NCBI GenBank assembly: GCA_029266615.1
Contig: JAQSWN010000001.1
Location: 59,468-123,467 of the forward strand
DNA from: Polyangiaceae bacterium
GTDB lineage: Bacteria; Myxococcota_A; Polyangia; Polyangiales; Polyangiaceae
DNA: 64,000 nt
Direction of reading: 5' to 3'
A model generated the notes under the pieces. The model was not told the origin of the DNA, did no database searches, and saw only the letters and a program-made list of their open reading frames with translations. The stretch's first letter is position 1; every line of letters begins with the position of its first letter. Below are positions 16,407 to 25,548 of the stretch, in pieces. The position numbers and the translations under genes are program-made.

Positions 16407-19064
16407 ATGTTCGACGGAGTGCCCGCGCCCGATCCCGAATCGAACGACCATCGTGCGCTCATGGAGGAGCTCGCGGAGCTCAGGCGCTCCGAGGAGCGCT
16501 TCCGGCTCCTCATCGAGGATGTCGCTGGTTACTCCATTTTCATGCTGGACCCCGACGGCAACGTCAGCACGTGGAACGCGGGGGCTCAGAAGGTAAAGGG
16601 ATTCGGCGCCGAGGAGATCTTGGGCCGCCACTTCGCCGTCTTTTTCACGGACGAGGATCGCGCAGCCGGGCGCCCCGCGGCCGAGCTCCAAATCGCGCGT
16701 GCGCAGGGCCGCTTCACGGACGAAGGCTGGCGCGTGCGCAAGGACGGCGCGCGCTTCTGGGCGAGCGTGGTATTGACCGCCCTCAAAGACGCGGCCGGGG
16801 AGCTCGTCGGCTTCTCCAAGATCACGCGGGATCTCAGCGAACGCAAGCAGGCCGAGGACACCGCCGCCGCACTTCGCGAGCAGCAGTTGGCTCGCGCGGT
16901 CGCGGAGGCTAGCGAGGAGCGCGCCAAGCAGGAGCGGGAGCGTTTCCGCCTGCTCAGCCGGCAACTCGAGGTCATTCTCGAAGGCGTCGTCGACGGAATC
17001 ACGGTGCAGGACCGCACGGGCAAGGTCATCTTCGCCAACAGCGCGGCCGCTCGCCTGATGGGGCTGTCTAGCAAGGACGAGCTACTCAACGCGCCGCCGG
17101 GCGACCTCCTCAAGCGCTACGAGCTTTTGGACGAGCACGGCTTCTTGTTCCCCCCGGAGCAGCTGCCGGGGCGCCGCGTGCTCGCGGGGGAGCTGCAAGC
17201 CTCGGCGCTCGTCCTTACGCGAGACAAGCAGCGCGGAATCGGCTGGTGGTGCGAGATTCGCGCCAATGCGGTGTTGGACGAGCGAGGCGCCCCGGAGCTT
17301 GCCGTCAATATCTGGCACGACGTGAGCCAGCAGCGGCGCCGCGACGAGCACGACCGCTACCTGGGCGAGGTATCCACCACTCTCGGCAAGTCGCTGGACC
17401 TCGAGGTGACGCTGGACTCGCTGGCGCGACTCCTCGTTCCCGGCCTGTGCGATTGGTGCACGATCCACTTGCTGAAAGGGTCGCAGCTGCGGAGCGTCGC
17501 GGTTTCTCATGCGGATCCCCGCAAGCGCAAGCAAGCCGTCCTGTTCGAGGAGAAGTACCCCCCCAACCCGGACGACACCACCGGCGTGTGGCAAGTCATC
17601 CGCACCGGGCAGCCCATCTTGCACTCGAGCGTGTCCGACGCTGCGTTGGAGAACGACGCTCGTAGCCCGGAACACCTGAAGCTGCTGAAGGAGGCCGGGA
17701 TTTGCTCGGTGATCTTCGTGCCCATCCAGCGGCGGGACGAGGTGTCCGGCGCTTTGTCGCTCATCGCCACCGAGTCGGGGCGCCGCTACGACGCGCGCGA
17801 TCTCGCGCTCGCGACCGAGCTTTCGCGCCGGGTCGGCGCATTCATCGAAAACGCGCTTCTGTTCGAGCGCGCACGCACGGCCGCCCGGCGCGCCGAGGAA
17901 GCGGCGCGGGAAGCCGAGGCCGCCGGCAGGCTGAAAGACGAGTTCTTGGCGACGGTTTCGCACGAGCTGCGGACGCCGCTCAACGCGATCATGGGTTGGT
18001 CGTCACTGCTCAAGACCCGCAGCGACCCCGCGTCGGTCACCAAGGGCATCGAGGTCATTCATCGCAATGCGCAGTCGCAAAGCAAAATCATCGAAGACAT
18101 CCTGGACGTCTCACGCATCATCACGGGCAAGCTCCGGCTCGAGCTAAAGCCGGTGGACCTGAACGCGATCGCTCAAGACTCGCTGGAGGCCGTGCGCACC
18201 TCGGCGACGGCGCGCGAGGTCAACCTCGAGCTCGATCGGCCCCCGGAGCCGGCGATTTTGGTGGGCGACGCCGAGCGGCTCCAGCAGGTGATGTGGAACC
18301 TGCTGTCCAACGCCGTGAAGTTCACGGAACGAGGCGGCCAGGTGCGGGTCAGCGTCCGCCAAGTACGCTCGCAGCTGGTGGTCGCCGTCAAAGACGACGG
18401 CAAGGGTATCGAGCCGGAGTTTTTGCCCTACGTGTTCGATCGCTTCAAGCAAGCGGACAGCTCGACCACCCGGCGCTACGGCGGGCTCGGGCTCGGCCTT
18501 GCGATCGTCCGCCACATCGTCGAGCTGCACGGGGGCGGCGCTTCCGTGACTAGCCCTGGACCGGGGCAGGGCTCGACGTTCGAGGTCGTGCTCCCGATCC
18601 GCGCCACCGTGCCGCTGTTGTCGACGCCCGAGCAAGGCATGGCGCGCGTTCCTGGCTCCGAGCGCCCCGCGCCGCTACGCCGACTGGACGGCGTGCGCGT
18701 GCTGGTCGTCGACGACGAAGTGGACGCCCGAGATCTGCTTCAGCTCGTTCTCGGCGAAGCGGGTGCGATCGTGCAAACCGCCGGTACCGCCACCGCCGCG
18801 TTCGCACGGCTGCAATCGCACGCGCCCCACGTCATCGTGAGTGATATCGGCATGCCGGACGAAGACGGCTACGCGCTGATGCGCCGAATCCGAGAGGCAG
18901 AAGCAGGCACGGCCCGTGTCCCGGCCATCGCCCTCACCGCCTACACCCGGCAGGAGGATCGCGCTCGGGCGCTGGCGATGGGCTTTTCGGCGCACCTGGG
19001 CAAGCCGGTGAGCGCGACCGAGCTGCTCGACTTGGTCGCGGTTCTGGCCAAGGCGCCCGCTTAG
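16407..19064 (+). CDS. Hybrid sensor histidine kinase (PAS-PAS-GAF-HisKA-HATPase-REC)
   Basis: About 885 residues, with no membrane helix. A first PAS domain (FRLLIEDVAGYSIFML ... FGAEEILGRHFAVFF) and a second (LEVILEGVVDGITVQDRTG) are followed by a GAF domain (LARLLVPGLCDWCTIHLL), a short coiled coil, and HisKA with phospho-acceptor His in ATVSHELRTPLNAIMG. The ATPase domain is intact: N box QVMWNLLSNAVKF, D box DDGKGIEP and glycine box GGLGLGLAIVRH. A C-terminal receiver has Asp in VIVSDIGMPDEDG and Lys in LGKPV. Starts at 16386 and 16407 are both possible; the second ATG gives MFDGVPAPD. No dedicated output partner is adjacent. Confidence 0.9.
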   Translation: MFDGVPAPDPESNDHRALMEELAELRRSEERFRLLIEDVAGYSIFMLDPDGNVSTWNAGAQKVKGFGAEEILGRHFAVFFTDEDRAAGRPAAELQIARAQGRFTDEGWRVRKDGARFWASVVLTALKDAAGELVGFSKITRDLSERKQAEDTAAALREQQLARAVAEASEERAKQERERFRLLSRQLEVILEGVVDGITVQDRTGKVIFANSAAARLMGLSSKDELLNAPPGDLLKRYELLDEHGFLFPPEQLPGRRVLAGELQASALVLTRDKQRGIGWWCEIRANAVLDERGAPELAVNIWHDVSQQRRRDEHDRYLGEVSTTLGKSLDLEVTLDSLARLLVPGLCDWCTIHLLKGSQLRSVAVSHADPRKRKQAVLFEEKYPPNPDDTTGVWQVIRTGQPILHSSVSDAALENDARSPEHLKLLKEAGICSVIFVPIQRRDEVSGALSLIATESGRRYDARDLALATELSRRVGAFIENALLFERARTAARRAEEAAREAEAAGRLKDEFLATVSHELRTPLNAIMGWSSLLKTRSDPASVTKGIEVIHRNAQSQSKIIEDILDVSRIITGKLRLELKPVDLNAIAQDSLEAVRTSATAREVNLELDRPPEPAILVGDAERLQQVMWNLLSNAVKFTERGGQVRVSVRQVRSQLVVAVKDDGKGIEPEFLPYVFDRFKQADSSTTRRYGGLGLGLAIVRHIVELHGGGASVTSPGPGQGSTFEVVLPIRATVPLLSTPEQGMARVPGSERPAPLRRLDGVRVLVVDDEVDARDLLQLVLGEAGAIVQTAGTATAAFARLQSHAPHVIVSDIGMPDEDGYALMRRIREAEAGTARVPAIALTAYTRQEDRARALAMGFSAHLGKPVSATELLDLVAVLAKAPA

Positions 19065-19354
19065 CCGGCGCCGAGCAGCGCGTCGATGCTATCCGCCTTC
19101 TGACTCTCGCGAAATTCGATGACGCGGAAGTCGGCGAGGCCGCGGGAGACGAATGGATCCTCCCTTACGATGGCCTCGATCTCTTCGCGACTGCCGCCTA
19201 CGGCGAGGATGACGCCGCCATCCCGCGGAATTTTTCGCCCGGAGACGAGAAACCGTCCCGACGCATAGTACTTCTTCAGGTACGCCATGTGGGCCCGCAT
19301 GTTGGCGTCGATCTCCGATAGCGCGGATTTGTACAACAGCTCGATAACGAACAT
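19061..19354 (-). CDS. YCII-family protein
   Basis: A 97-residue single-domain protein of the YCII/YciI type: MFVIELLYKSALSEIDANMRAH at the start, then HMAYLKKYYASGRFLVSGRKIPRDGG, then VREDPFVSRGLADFRVIEF. The fold is a ferredoxin-like dimer; enzymatic roles are known for only a few relatives. Its 3' end overlaps the stop of the hybrid kinase gene by 4 bases on the opposite strand. No functional partner is apparent. Confidence 0.85.
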   Translation of the reverse strand: MFVIELLYKSALSEIDANMRAHMAYLKKYYASGRFLVSGRKIPRDGGVILAVGGSREEIEAIVREDPFVSRGLADFRVIEFRESQKADSIDALLGAG

Positions 19355-19505
19355 CGTGCGCTAGTTTACCGCCAGAAGACGTCGAGCAAGCTAGAAGCTA
19401 CGCGGAGCAAACGTCCGCTCGTGCAGCGCCGCTTCCGAAAGTTGCCGCTATCTCACATGCGCTGCACTAGTACTTGTCGGGGCAGATGTTTGTTAACCTT
19501 CGGGA

Positions 19506-21338
19506 GTGATGAAGGTCCCGGGAGCGGTGCGGAGCGAGGAGATCCGCGCGCTCTTCGAGCAAGGCGGGGCGGTCTTGGGGGCCAATGTCACCGTCGGCGC
19601 CGTCGTCGTCGGAACGCTTTGGGGAAGCGTGCCGGAATCGCGGCTCGTGAGCTGGTATGGCGCGATGCTGCTCATGTGTGGTGCACGCGCGGTATTTCAG
19701 CGGCGTTTTCGTGACACGCGCCCGCCGGACGTGGAAGTCGCGGCGTGGGGCCGGCGTTTCGTCTTCGGCTCCACCGTCGCCGGAGCACTTTGGGGGACGG
19801 CCGCGCTGCTGTTCTTCGCGCCCGGCAACCTTCGGGCCCAAGGCCTGCTCACATTGGCGATCGGGGGCATGACGGCGGCCGCCGCCGGAACTTTGGCTTG
19901 CCATTTGCCGGCGTTCTTCGGCTTTTTCGTGCCCGCGCTCTCCCCGCTCATCGTCGCGACGCTGGTCGAAGGTGGCCGGTTTCATTACGGGATGGCCGCG
20001 ATTCTGCTCGCTTATGCCGTGGGAATGGGCCGCGTGGCGCGTGGCAATCACCGCGCCTATGCCCGCGCGTTACAGCTCGGGATCGCCAATACGGAGCTGC
20101 TAGAAGCGCTCTCCGCGTCGGAGTCGGAGCTGCGCGAGGCCAACCGCACGCTGGAGAATCGGGTGGTGGAGCGCACCAAGACCCTGGAGCGTCAGTCGGA
20201 GGCGCTTCGCCGAGCTCAACGGCTCGAGGTCGCGGGCAGGCTCGCCGGCAACCTGGCGCATGACTTCAACAGCCTGCTCACGGTCGTCATCAACAACGCT
20301 TCGCAGCTCGAAGCGAGCTCAGCGCTGAGCCCGCAGCAACGCCTCGCGGCCGCGGAGACGTTGGAAGCGGGTAAACGCGGGGCCGCCCTCATTCGCCAGC
20401 TGCTCGCGCTGAGCCGGCGAAAGCAGCCGGAGCCTCGCGCTCTTTCGCTCAACGAGCTCGCGCGCGAGTGGGCCGAGCTGTTTCCTCGCGTCCTCGGCGA
20501 AGCGGTGGAGGTAGAGCTGGAGCTTGCGCCGTCCGTGCCGCACGTCACGGCGGACCCGGGTTACGTGGAGCAGGCTCTGCTCAATCTCGTGCTCGGCACC
20601 CGGCCCGCGACGAAGCGCGCCGGTAAGCTGAAGCTGAGCACGCACGAGGCCGCGCCGGGCTCGAGCACGGTCGAGCTCTGGGTCGAACAAAGCTTGCCCG
20701 CCGACGAAGGCTCGCCGGTTCGCTCCGAAAGCCCGTACCTCACGTTCGACGCCGACGTGCGGAGTCGGAGCGTCGGCTTCACGAGCGTGTGGTCGACGGC
20801 CGAGCAGTGGGGCGGCAGCGTGCACGTGGACCCGCACGCCTTCGGGGTGCGATGCCGCCTGCTCTTTCCCGCCGTTACCGCGGACGCGCCGCCGGCAGCT
20901 ACGGAAAGAGGCGAGACCAGGGACGCGCCACGGGGGGCCACGGTGCTCGTCGTCGACGACGAGCCGACGCTGCGCGCCGTCATGAGACGCGCGCTCGCGC
21001 GAGACGGACATCACGTTCTGGTCGCGGAGGACGGCGCGCGCGCCTTGAAGGTCGCGGCGGGCCACCCCACCGCCATCGATCTACTGCTCACCGACGTCGT
21101 CATGCCCGGCATCAGCGGCCTGGAGTTGGCACGAAAGCTCACCCTTGAACGCCCAGGTCTCGCGGTGCTCTACGTGTCCGGATTTACCTTCCAAGAGGCG
21201 GTTCCACCGACGGATCTGGCGCAAGGCGTCGCCTACTTACCGAAGCCTTTCGACACCGGCGTGCTGACGGCCAAGGTGCGAGAGCTACTTACGGCCAGGA
21301 GGGCTCAACGCCCGGTTGCGGTTAATGCAGGCAGTTGA
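19506..21338 (+). CDS. Membrane histidine-kinase-like protein with receiver; ATPase domain degenerate
   Basis: A 610-residue protein. About six membrane helices fill residues 15-175, followed by a coiled coil and a dimerisation domain with His in GRLAGNLAHDFNSLLTVVI. The ATPase domain has lost its key motifs: the N box reads EQALLNLVLGTRPA with Gly where the Mg-binding Asn should be, no DTGxG box is found, and the glycine-rich lid is replaced by DVRSRSVGFTS. The C-terminal receiver is intact (VLVVDDEPTLR, LLTDVVMPGISG, YLPKPFD). It is therefore probably not an active kinase but could bind, or be phosphorylated by, the kinase encoded next. GGGAG precedes the ATG. Confidence 0.88.
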   Translation: MMKVPGAVRSEEIRALFEQGGAVLGANVTVGAVVVGTLWGSVPESRLVSWYGAMLLMCGARAVFQRRFRDTRPPDVEVAAWGRRFVFGSTVAGALWGTAALLFFAPGNLRAQGLLTLAIGGMTAAAAGTLACHLPAFFGFFVPALSPLIVATLVEGGRFHYGMAAILLAYAVGMGRVARGNHRAYARALQLGIANTELLEALSASESELREANRTLENRVVERTKTLERQSEALRRAQRLEVAGRLAGNLAHDFNSLLTVVINNASQLEASSALSPQQRLAAAETLEAGKRGAALIRQLLALSRRKQPEPRALSLNELAREWAELFPRVLGEAVEVELELAPSVPHVTADPGYVEQALLNLVLGTRPATKRAGKLKLSTHEAAPGSSTVELWVEQSLPADEGSPVRSESPYLTFDADVRSRSVGFTSVWSTAEQWGGSVHVDPHAFGVRCRLLFPAVTADAPPAATERGETRDAPRGATVLVVDDEPTLRAVMRRALARDGHHVLVAEDGARALKVAAGHPTAIDLLLTDVVMPGISGLELARKLTLERPGLAVLYVSGFTFQEAVPPTDLAQGVAYLPKPFDTGVLTAKVRELLTARRAQRPVAVNAGS

Positions 21339-21388
21339 AAGCTCAGCAAACTGCTCAATTGCGCCGAATAGCTCTACCATGTCTGGAC

Positions 21389-23047
21389 ATGAACTCCTTG
21401 GTGGATGGCCAATGGCGCATTCTGGAGAGGGTGGCGCAAGGCGCTCCTCAAAGTGAATCGCTAGAAGCCATCGTGCGACTGATCGAAGCGCAGTCGGACG
21501 GCATGCTGTGCTCCATTCTGCTCTTCGACCCTCGCAAGCAGACGCTACACCACGGCGCGGCTCCCTCTCTGCCGGCCGAGTACGTACGCGCCATCGACGG
21601 CTCGAAGATCGGCCCTACCGAGGGCTCGTGTGGCGCGGCCGCGTTCAGGCAGGCGCCCGTGATCGCGGAGGACACGAGCACGCACCCGAATTGGGCGCCG
21701 TGGCGAGCGCTCGCCAAGCGGCACCGGCTGCGAGCGTGTTGGTCCACGCCCATTCTCTCGCCCGACCGCGCGCTGCTCGGGACGTTCGCTATGTACTACG
21801 ACGCCCCCCGAGAGCCAACCGAGGTCGAGCTCTTCTGGATCTCGACTGCCACGCACTTGGCCTGCGTCGCCATCACGCTCGCGAGGCAAGCGGAGCTCGA
21901 GGAGCAGCTACGCCGCGCTCAGCGAATGGAAGCAGTGGGCAAGCTCGCCGGCGGCATCGCGCACGACTTCAACAACCTCCTTTCGGTGATCATCGGGTAC
22001 TCCACGATGGTGGCGGATAGCCTCTCGGAGACAGACCCGGTGCTGAGCGACGTGGAGGAGGTTCGTCGCGCAGCCGGGCGCGCGAGCGAGCTGACTCGGC
22101 AGCTGCTCGCCTTTGCCCGCCGCCAGGTGATGGAGCCTCACCTCATCGACCTGAACGAGGTGCTCCGCGGCCTGCACAGCATGCTCCAGCGCGTTCTCGG
22201 CGAGCACATCGTCCTCACCTTAGAGACGAACGCCGAGCCCGCCTCGGTTCGAGTGGATCCCGGGCAACTCGAGCAAGTAGTGATGAACTTGGTCGTGAAC
22301 GCGCGCGACGCCATGCCGCGTGGCGGCGAGCTTTCGCTGCGTACCGACAGCACGTGGGTGGCCGAATCGTCGGCGGCTCACCACCCCGGCACGGCTCCCG
22401 GCCGTTACGTATCCATCTCTGTCTCGGATACGGGGGAAGGCATGGACGCCGCGACCATGGGGTGCATCTTCGATCCGTTCTTCACCACGAAAGAACATGG
22501 CAAAGGAACGGGGCTCGGTCTTTCGACCGTGTGGGGCATCGTCACCCAGAGTGGCGGCTCAATCTCCGTGCAGAGCAGCCCTGGTGCCGGCGCGCGCTTC
22601 GAGGTTCTCTTTCCGGCCGCGGAAGGAGCGACGGCACCGGCGGTCATGAGCACCAAGGTGACGTCGCCCGCGGAAGGCAGCGAGACGATTTTGGTGGTCG
22701 AGGACGAAGAGCAAGTACGAAATCTCATCGGCTCGTTGCTGCGCCGCGCCGGGTACCATGTTTTAGAAGCGGAGGACGGCCGCGACGGCCTCGCCCAGAG
22801 CGACCAGCACCCGGGTTGTATTCACTTGCTTCTCACCGACGTCATCATGCCGCGCATGAACGGTCCCGAGCTCGTGCGAGCGCTGGTGAAGGCTCGCCCG
22901 CAAACCAAAGTCGTCTACCTGACTGGGTACACCGAGAACGCCATGGTCGGCCATGGCGTTCTCGACGACTCTATCACCGTGCTCGCGAAGCCGATAGCTC
23001 CTCAGGAGCTGCTGCGAGAGGTGCGCTCCGTGCTCGACCGCGGCTAA
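21389..23047 (+). CDS. GAF-domain hybrid histidine kinase with receiver
   Basis: About 552 residues: GAF domain (SLEAIVRLIEAQSDGMLCSILLFD ... GPTEGSCGAAAFRQAPVIAEDT), dimerisation domain with His in GIAHDFNNLLSVIIG, an intact ATPase domain (QVVMNLVVNARDAM, SVSDTGEGMD, GKGTGLGLSTV) and a receiver (ILVVEDEEQVRNLI, LLTDVIMPRMNG, LAKPIA). A TTG at 21335 overlapping the upstream stop is an alternative start that adds 18 residues; neither start has a clear Shine-Dalgarno site. Placement directly behind the degenerate kinase suggests the two act together. Its last 74 bases overlap the convergent DUF3309 gene. Confidence 0.88.
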   Translation: MNSLVDGQWRILERVAQGAPQSESLEAIVRLIEAQSDGMLCSILLFDPRKQTLHHGAAPSLPAEYVRAIDGSKIGPTEGSCGAAAFRQAPVIAEDTSTHPNWAPWRALAKRHRLRACWSTPILSPDRALLGTFAMYYDAPREPTEVELFWISTATHLACVAITLARQAELEEQLRRAQRMEAVGKLAGGIAHDFNNLLSVIIGYSTMVADSLSETDPVLSDVEEVRRAAGRASELTRQLLAFARRQVMEPHLIDLNEVLRGLHSMLQRVLGEHIVLTLETNAEPASVRVDPGQLEQVVMNLVVNARDAMPRGGELSLRTDSTWVAESSAAHHPGTAPGRYVSISVSDTGEGMDAATMGCIFDPFFTTKEHGKGTGLGLSTVWGIVTQSGGSISVQSSPGAGARFEVLFPAAEGATAPAVMSTKVTSPAEGSETILVVEDEEQVRNLIGSLLRRAGYHVLEAEDGRDGLAQSDQHPGCIHLLLTDVIMPRMNGPELVRALVKARPQTKVVYLTGYTENAMVGHGVLDDSITVLAKPIAPQELLREVRSVLDRG

Positions 23048-23174
23048 TCAGAGTCGAGAGCAGGATGACGACGAGGATACCGGCGGGGGACCAACCTGCG
23101 TAGCCGTAACGCGAGTGGCCGATACCGCCACCAACGAGAGCCAGAACGAGCAGGATGAAGAGAATGGTCAGCAT
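22974..23174 (-). CDS. DUF3309-like small membrane protein
   Basis: A 66-residue protein: one hydrophobic helix (MLTILFILLVLALVGGGIG), the conserved HSRYGYAGWSPAG text, a second helix (ILVVILLSTLIS) and then a polar tail. Family members are about 50 residues; the extra C-terminal 17 residues are encoded in the stretch that overlaps the kinase gene on the other strand. GGAG lies about nine bases before the ATG, and a -24/-12 element lies at 23223-23238. Function unknown; an envelope location is clear from the helices. Confidence 0.8.
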   Translation of the reverse strand: MLTILFILLVLALVGGGIGHSRYGYAGWSPAGILVVILLSTLISRGRARSAPLAAAPEELSASRAR

Positions 23175-23222
23175 GTCTTTTGTCTCCGATGTGGCGGCTA
23201 CTCACGCCGCATGCAGAGATGC

Positions 23223-23238
23223 GATGCAAGACCGCGGC
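23223..23238 (-). promoter_or_regulatory. sigma-54-like -24/-12 element before the DUF3309 gene
   Basis: TGGCCGCGGTCTTGCA on the minus strand keeps the TGGC and TTGCA blocks at the correct spacing (GG-N10-GC). Transcription would start near 23212, giving a leader of about 38 bases that contains the Shine-Dalgarno site of the DUF3309 gene. Confidence 0.45.
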
Positions 23239-23327
23239 CAACCCTGAAATTGGCCATTTAAGGGTCGAATCGACGCGATACCGAGGCGTCTTGTCTCAAC
23301 GGGCGCGGATGGGGCGCGCGCCTCGGC

Positions 23328-24198
23328 TCAAGCCGCCTGGCGGCGCCGTGAGAGTCGTTCGAGCGCGTTCACCAGCTCCCGCTCGGCTGGGCTGAGGCCA
23401 GGCCGCGCGGGGCGGGCCGGGGCCGGCAAAGCGTCGCTCAGGAACGCCTCCATGAGCCCAGGGTGGACGTAGCTCTTACGGCAAATGGCGACCGTGTTGC
23501 CGAGCTGCTCGGCCACCTTCTCGATCGCGGCGTTGAGCTGCCGCTTGCGAAGCGCGACTGACGCCGCCCCTTGCACTTGTGTGAGCTGCTGGAGAGCGAG
23601 CACCGAAGCTAGCCACGTGCGAAAGCTTTTGGCGGTGACGCGAGCGTCGGAGATACGGCGCAGGTAAGCGTTGACGTCCCCGGAGCCGATGCTCTGGCGC
23701 TCGCTTCGGTCGTTCAAGTACTGAAACAACCGCGCCCCCGGCACGTCGCGGCAGCGACGCACGATGCGGGTGACGCGCCTATCGCTCACCCGTGCAAGGT
23801 AAGGCTTGCCTCCTTTGCCACGAAAGGAGAGCTCGAGGGCGCCCGAGCCGAACCGCGCGTGACGGTCGAGCAGGGTCGTCAAACCGAAAGAGCCGTTTTG
23901 CTCGCAGTATCGGTCGTTTCCGACGCGAACGCCGGTCTGCGAAAGGAGGGTAACGAGCGTCGCCAGCTTCGCGCAGATCCAGACGTCCGTCCATGCCGGC
24001 GGGAGCGCAAGCTTAGCGGATGCGCTTCAGCTGAGTCGGGTCTTTCAGCACCCTGCCGCTCGGCAGGAGGTAGACGAAGCCATTCCTGCGCCTGACGCGT
24101 CTGATGCCCGCGCCGGAGCAGCTCACGTAGCGGAGGCAAGCCCGTCGGGCGAGCTCGGCCCGCTCATTGGCAGCGGCGCAGAGGCGGCGGCCAGCCAT
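23328..24198 (-). pseudogene. DNA topoisomerase IB pseudogene (frameshift plus internal deletion)
   Basis: The frame from ATG 24198 reads MAGRRLCAAANERAEL ... LRYVSCSGAGIRRVRRRNGFVYL and stops at TAA after LKRIR. Dropping one base there restores KLALPPAWTDVWIC, which is the bacterial/poxvirus-type topoisomerase IB sequence. It then jumps straight to KLATLVTLLSQTGVRVGN. Family members have roughly 60-65 residues between WIC and this point (the part with the GRKQYRYH-like text), so an internal stretch is missing too. The C-terminal half is well kept (GSFGLTTLLDRH, RIVRRCRDVPGARLFQYL, KSFRTWLASV, CRKSYVHPGLMEAFL with the catalytic Tyr). It is most likely inactive; restart at 23882 could make a C-terminal fragment. 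Confidence 0.85.
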
Positions 24199-24254
24199 CA
24201 ACCTTCGGGTTTAGCAATCGCGATGCCACGGCTCGGGCGGCCATCCGGCAGCGG

Positions 24255-25547
24255 TCAGCGTGAGGGAGCGAGGATTCGACGCGCCGCGTACTGCCCGCTT
24301 CCCAGCGCGCCCGCGACCGTCCCCGGGAACTGTATATCCAAGGCTTCTCCAGCAAAAAGCAGCGCTTTCTGCGGCTCGCGCAGCCGCGCGGCGGCCGTCT
24401 CCCCGCCGGGTCTCACGTAACTGTACGCCCCGCGCACATTCGGATCCGAGCTGAAGTCGTGGCGATGCGCCTCGAGGAGCAATCGCTTGCAGTCGTTCAC
24501 GTCGCGGCGCGTTGCTAGCGCCAGCGACTGGAGCGCCGCTTCCGTGAGCGCGCTCTCGTCCCACCCGTGCAGGCTCGTCGCGGCGGCCCCACCTGCCCAC
24601 GCCGTGAGCTGAACCTGCCCGGCGCGCGCTTCACGCCAGAAGGTACCGAAGGGGGCGTCCGGCACGTGCACGAAGCTCGGCTCGACGCCGGCAGTCGGCG
24701 GTACCCACGGCGCCGCTTCCAGCTCGAAGCGCAGCACCACGCGCACCACGTGCCCCATGGCGAGGCCCGCTCGCACCTCCTCCAAGCCGTCCGGCACCGG
24801 CTCGAAGGCGATGCCTCCGTGCTCGGGCAGCGCCTGGAGCACGCCGACGGACACCGTCACGAGGCCCCATCGCGCCGTGTAGCTGGCGGGCCCGCTCGGC
24901 GTTTCGGCCTCGCAGGTGACCTGCCCGTCACCCCAACGGAGCCGCCGCGCACGGACGCCGAGCTCCACGCGCGCGCCTTGGCCGGCAAGCTCGTGCTCGA
25001 GTGTCGCGAGCACCCGATCGTAGCCGCGCCCGGTGCGGTACTGCTCGAACGCCCCGACGCTACTCGCCGCATCCTCCGCGAGCACGCGGGCGCTCACGTC
25101 CGAAAGCGGCGCCGCGTGATACCCCTCCACGATCATGCGCACGAGCTCCGCGTCCTCCTGCGTCAGCCTCGATCGGGCAAGATAGTCGGCGACGGAATCT
25201 CCCTGCGGACCTGTGCGCGCGGCCTGAAGGGCGTTGGCGAAGAGCTCCCAGGTGCCAAGCATCGGACGAAGCTCGCTCCCGGCCCAGACGCGCTGCTCCG
25301 CCACGTGCACGAGCTCGATCGCGCCCTCGCCCAGGGCGAGCGTGGGGGCTGGTCGGCCATGGACGAACTCTGCGCCGAGCTCGATGGGCATCACCCAACC
25401 GGGACGACGCTCCGTACGGACGCGACCGCCGATGATGGGGGCCGCCTCGAGGAGATGACAGCGCAGCCCATGTCGCCCGAGGAGCCTCGCCGCCGAAAGC
25501 CCGGCGACGCCCGCGCCGACGATCAGCACGTCCGCCGCCGGTCGCAT
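24255..25547 (-). CDS. FAD-dependent amine oxidase (flavin monoamine oxidase family)
   Basis: A 430-residue flavoprotein. The N-terminal dinucleotide motif is DVLIVGAGVAGLSAARLLGRHGL, followed by the amine-oxidase signature EAAPIIGGRVRTE, and the C-terminal FAD-binding segment LLFAGEALDIQFPGTVAGAL. No signal peptide or membrane helix. It starts one base after the treS stop codon and is the last intact gene of the trehalose operon, an unexpected partner: nothing in the sugar pathway needs an amine oxidase. Substrate unknown. Confidence 0.85.
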   Translation of the reverse strand: MRPAADVLIVGAGVAGLSAARLLGRHGLRCHLLEAAPIIGGRVRTERRPGWVMPIELGAEFVHGRPAPTLALGEGAIELVHVAEQRVWAGSELRPMLGTWELFANALQAARTGPQGDSVADYLARSRLTQEDAELVRMIVEGYHAAPLSDVSARVLAEDAASSVGAFEQYRTGRGYDRVLATLEHELAGQGARVELGVRARRLRWGDGQVTCEAETPSGPASYTARWGLVTVSVGVLQALPEHGGIAFEPVPDGLEEVRAGLAMGHVVRVVLRFELEAAPWVPPTAGVEPSFVHVPDAPFGTFWREARAGQVQLTAWAGGAAATSLHGWDESALTEAALQSLALATRRDVNDCKRLLLEAHRHDFSSDPNVRGAYSYVRPGGETAAARLREPQKALLFAGEALDIQFPGTVAGALGSGQYAARRILAPSR

Positions 25548-25548
25548 G

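Noticed and set aside
16387..16407. A -24/-12-like TGGCGCCGCCTTGGC before the PAS hybrid kinase
   Set aside because: The -12 base is only six bases from the ATG and the TTGC block is broken; it would start transcription inside the gene.
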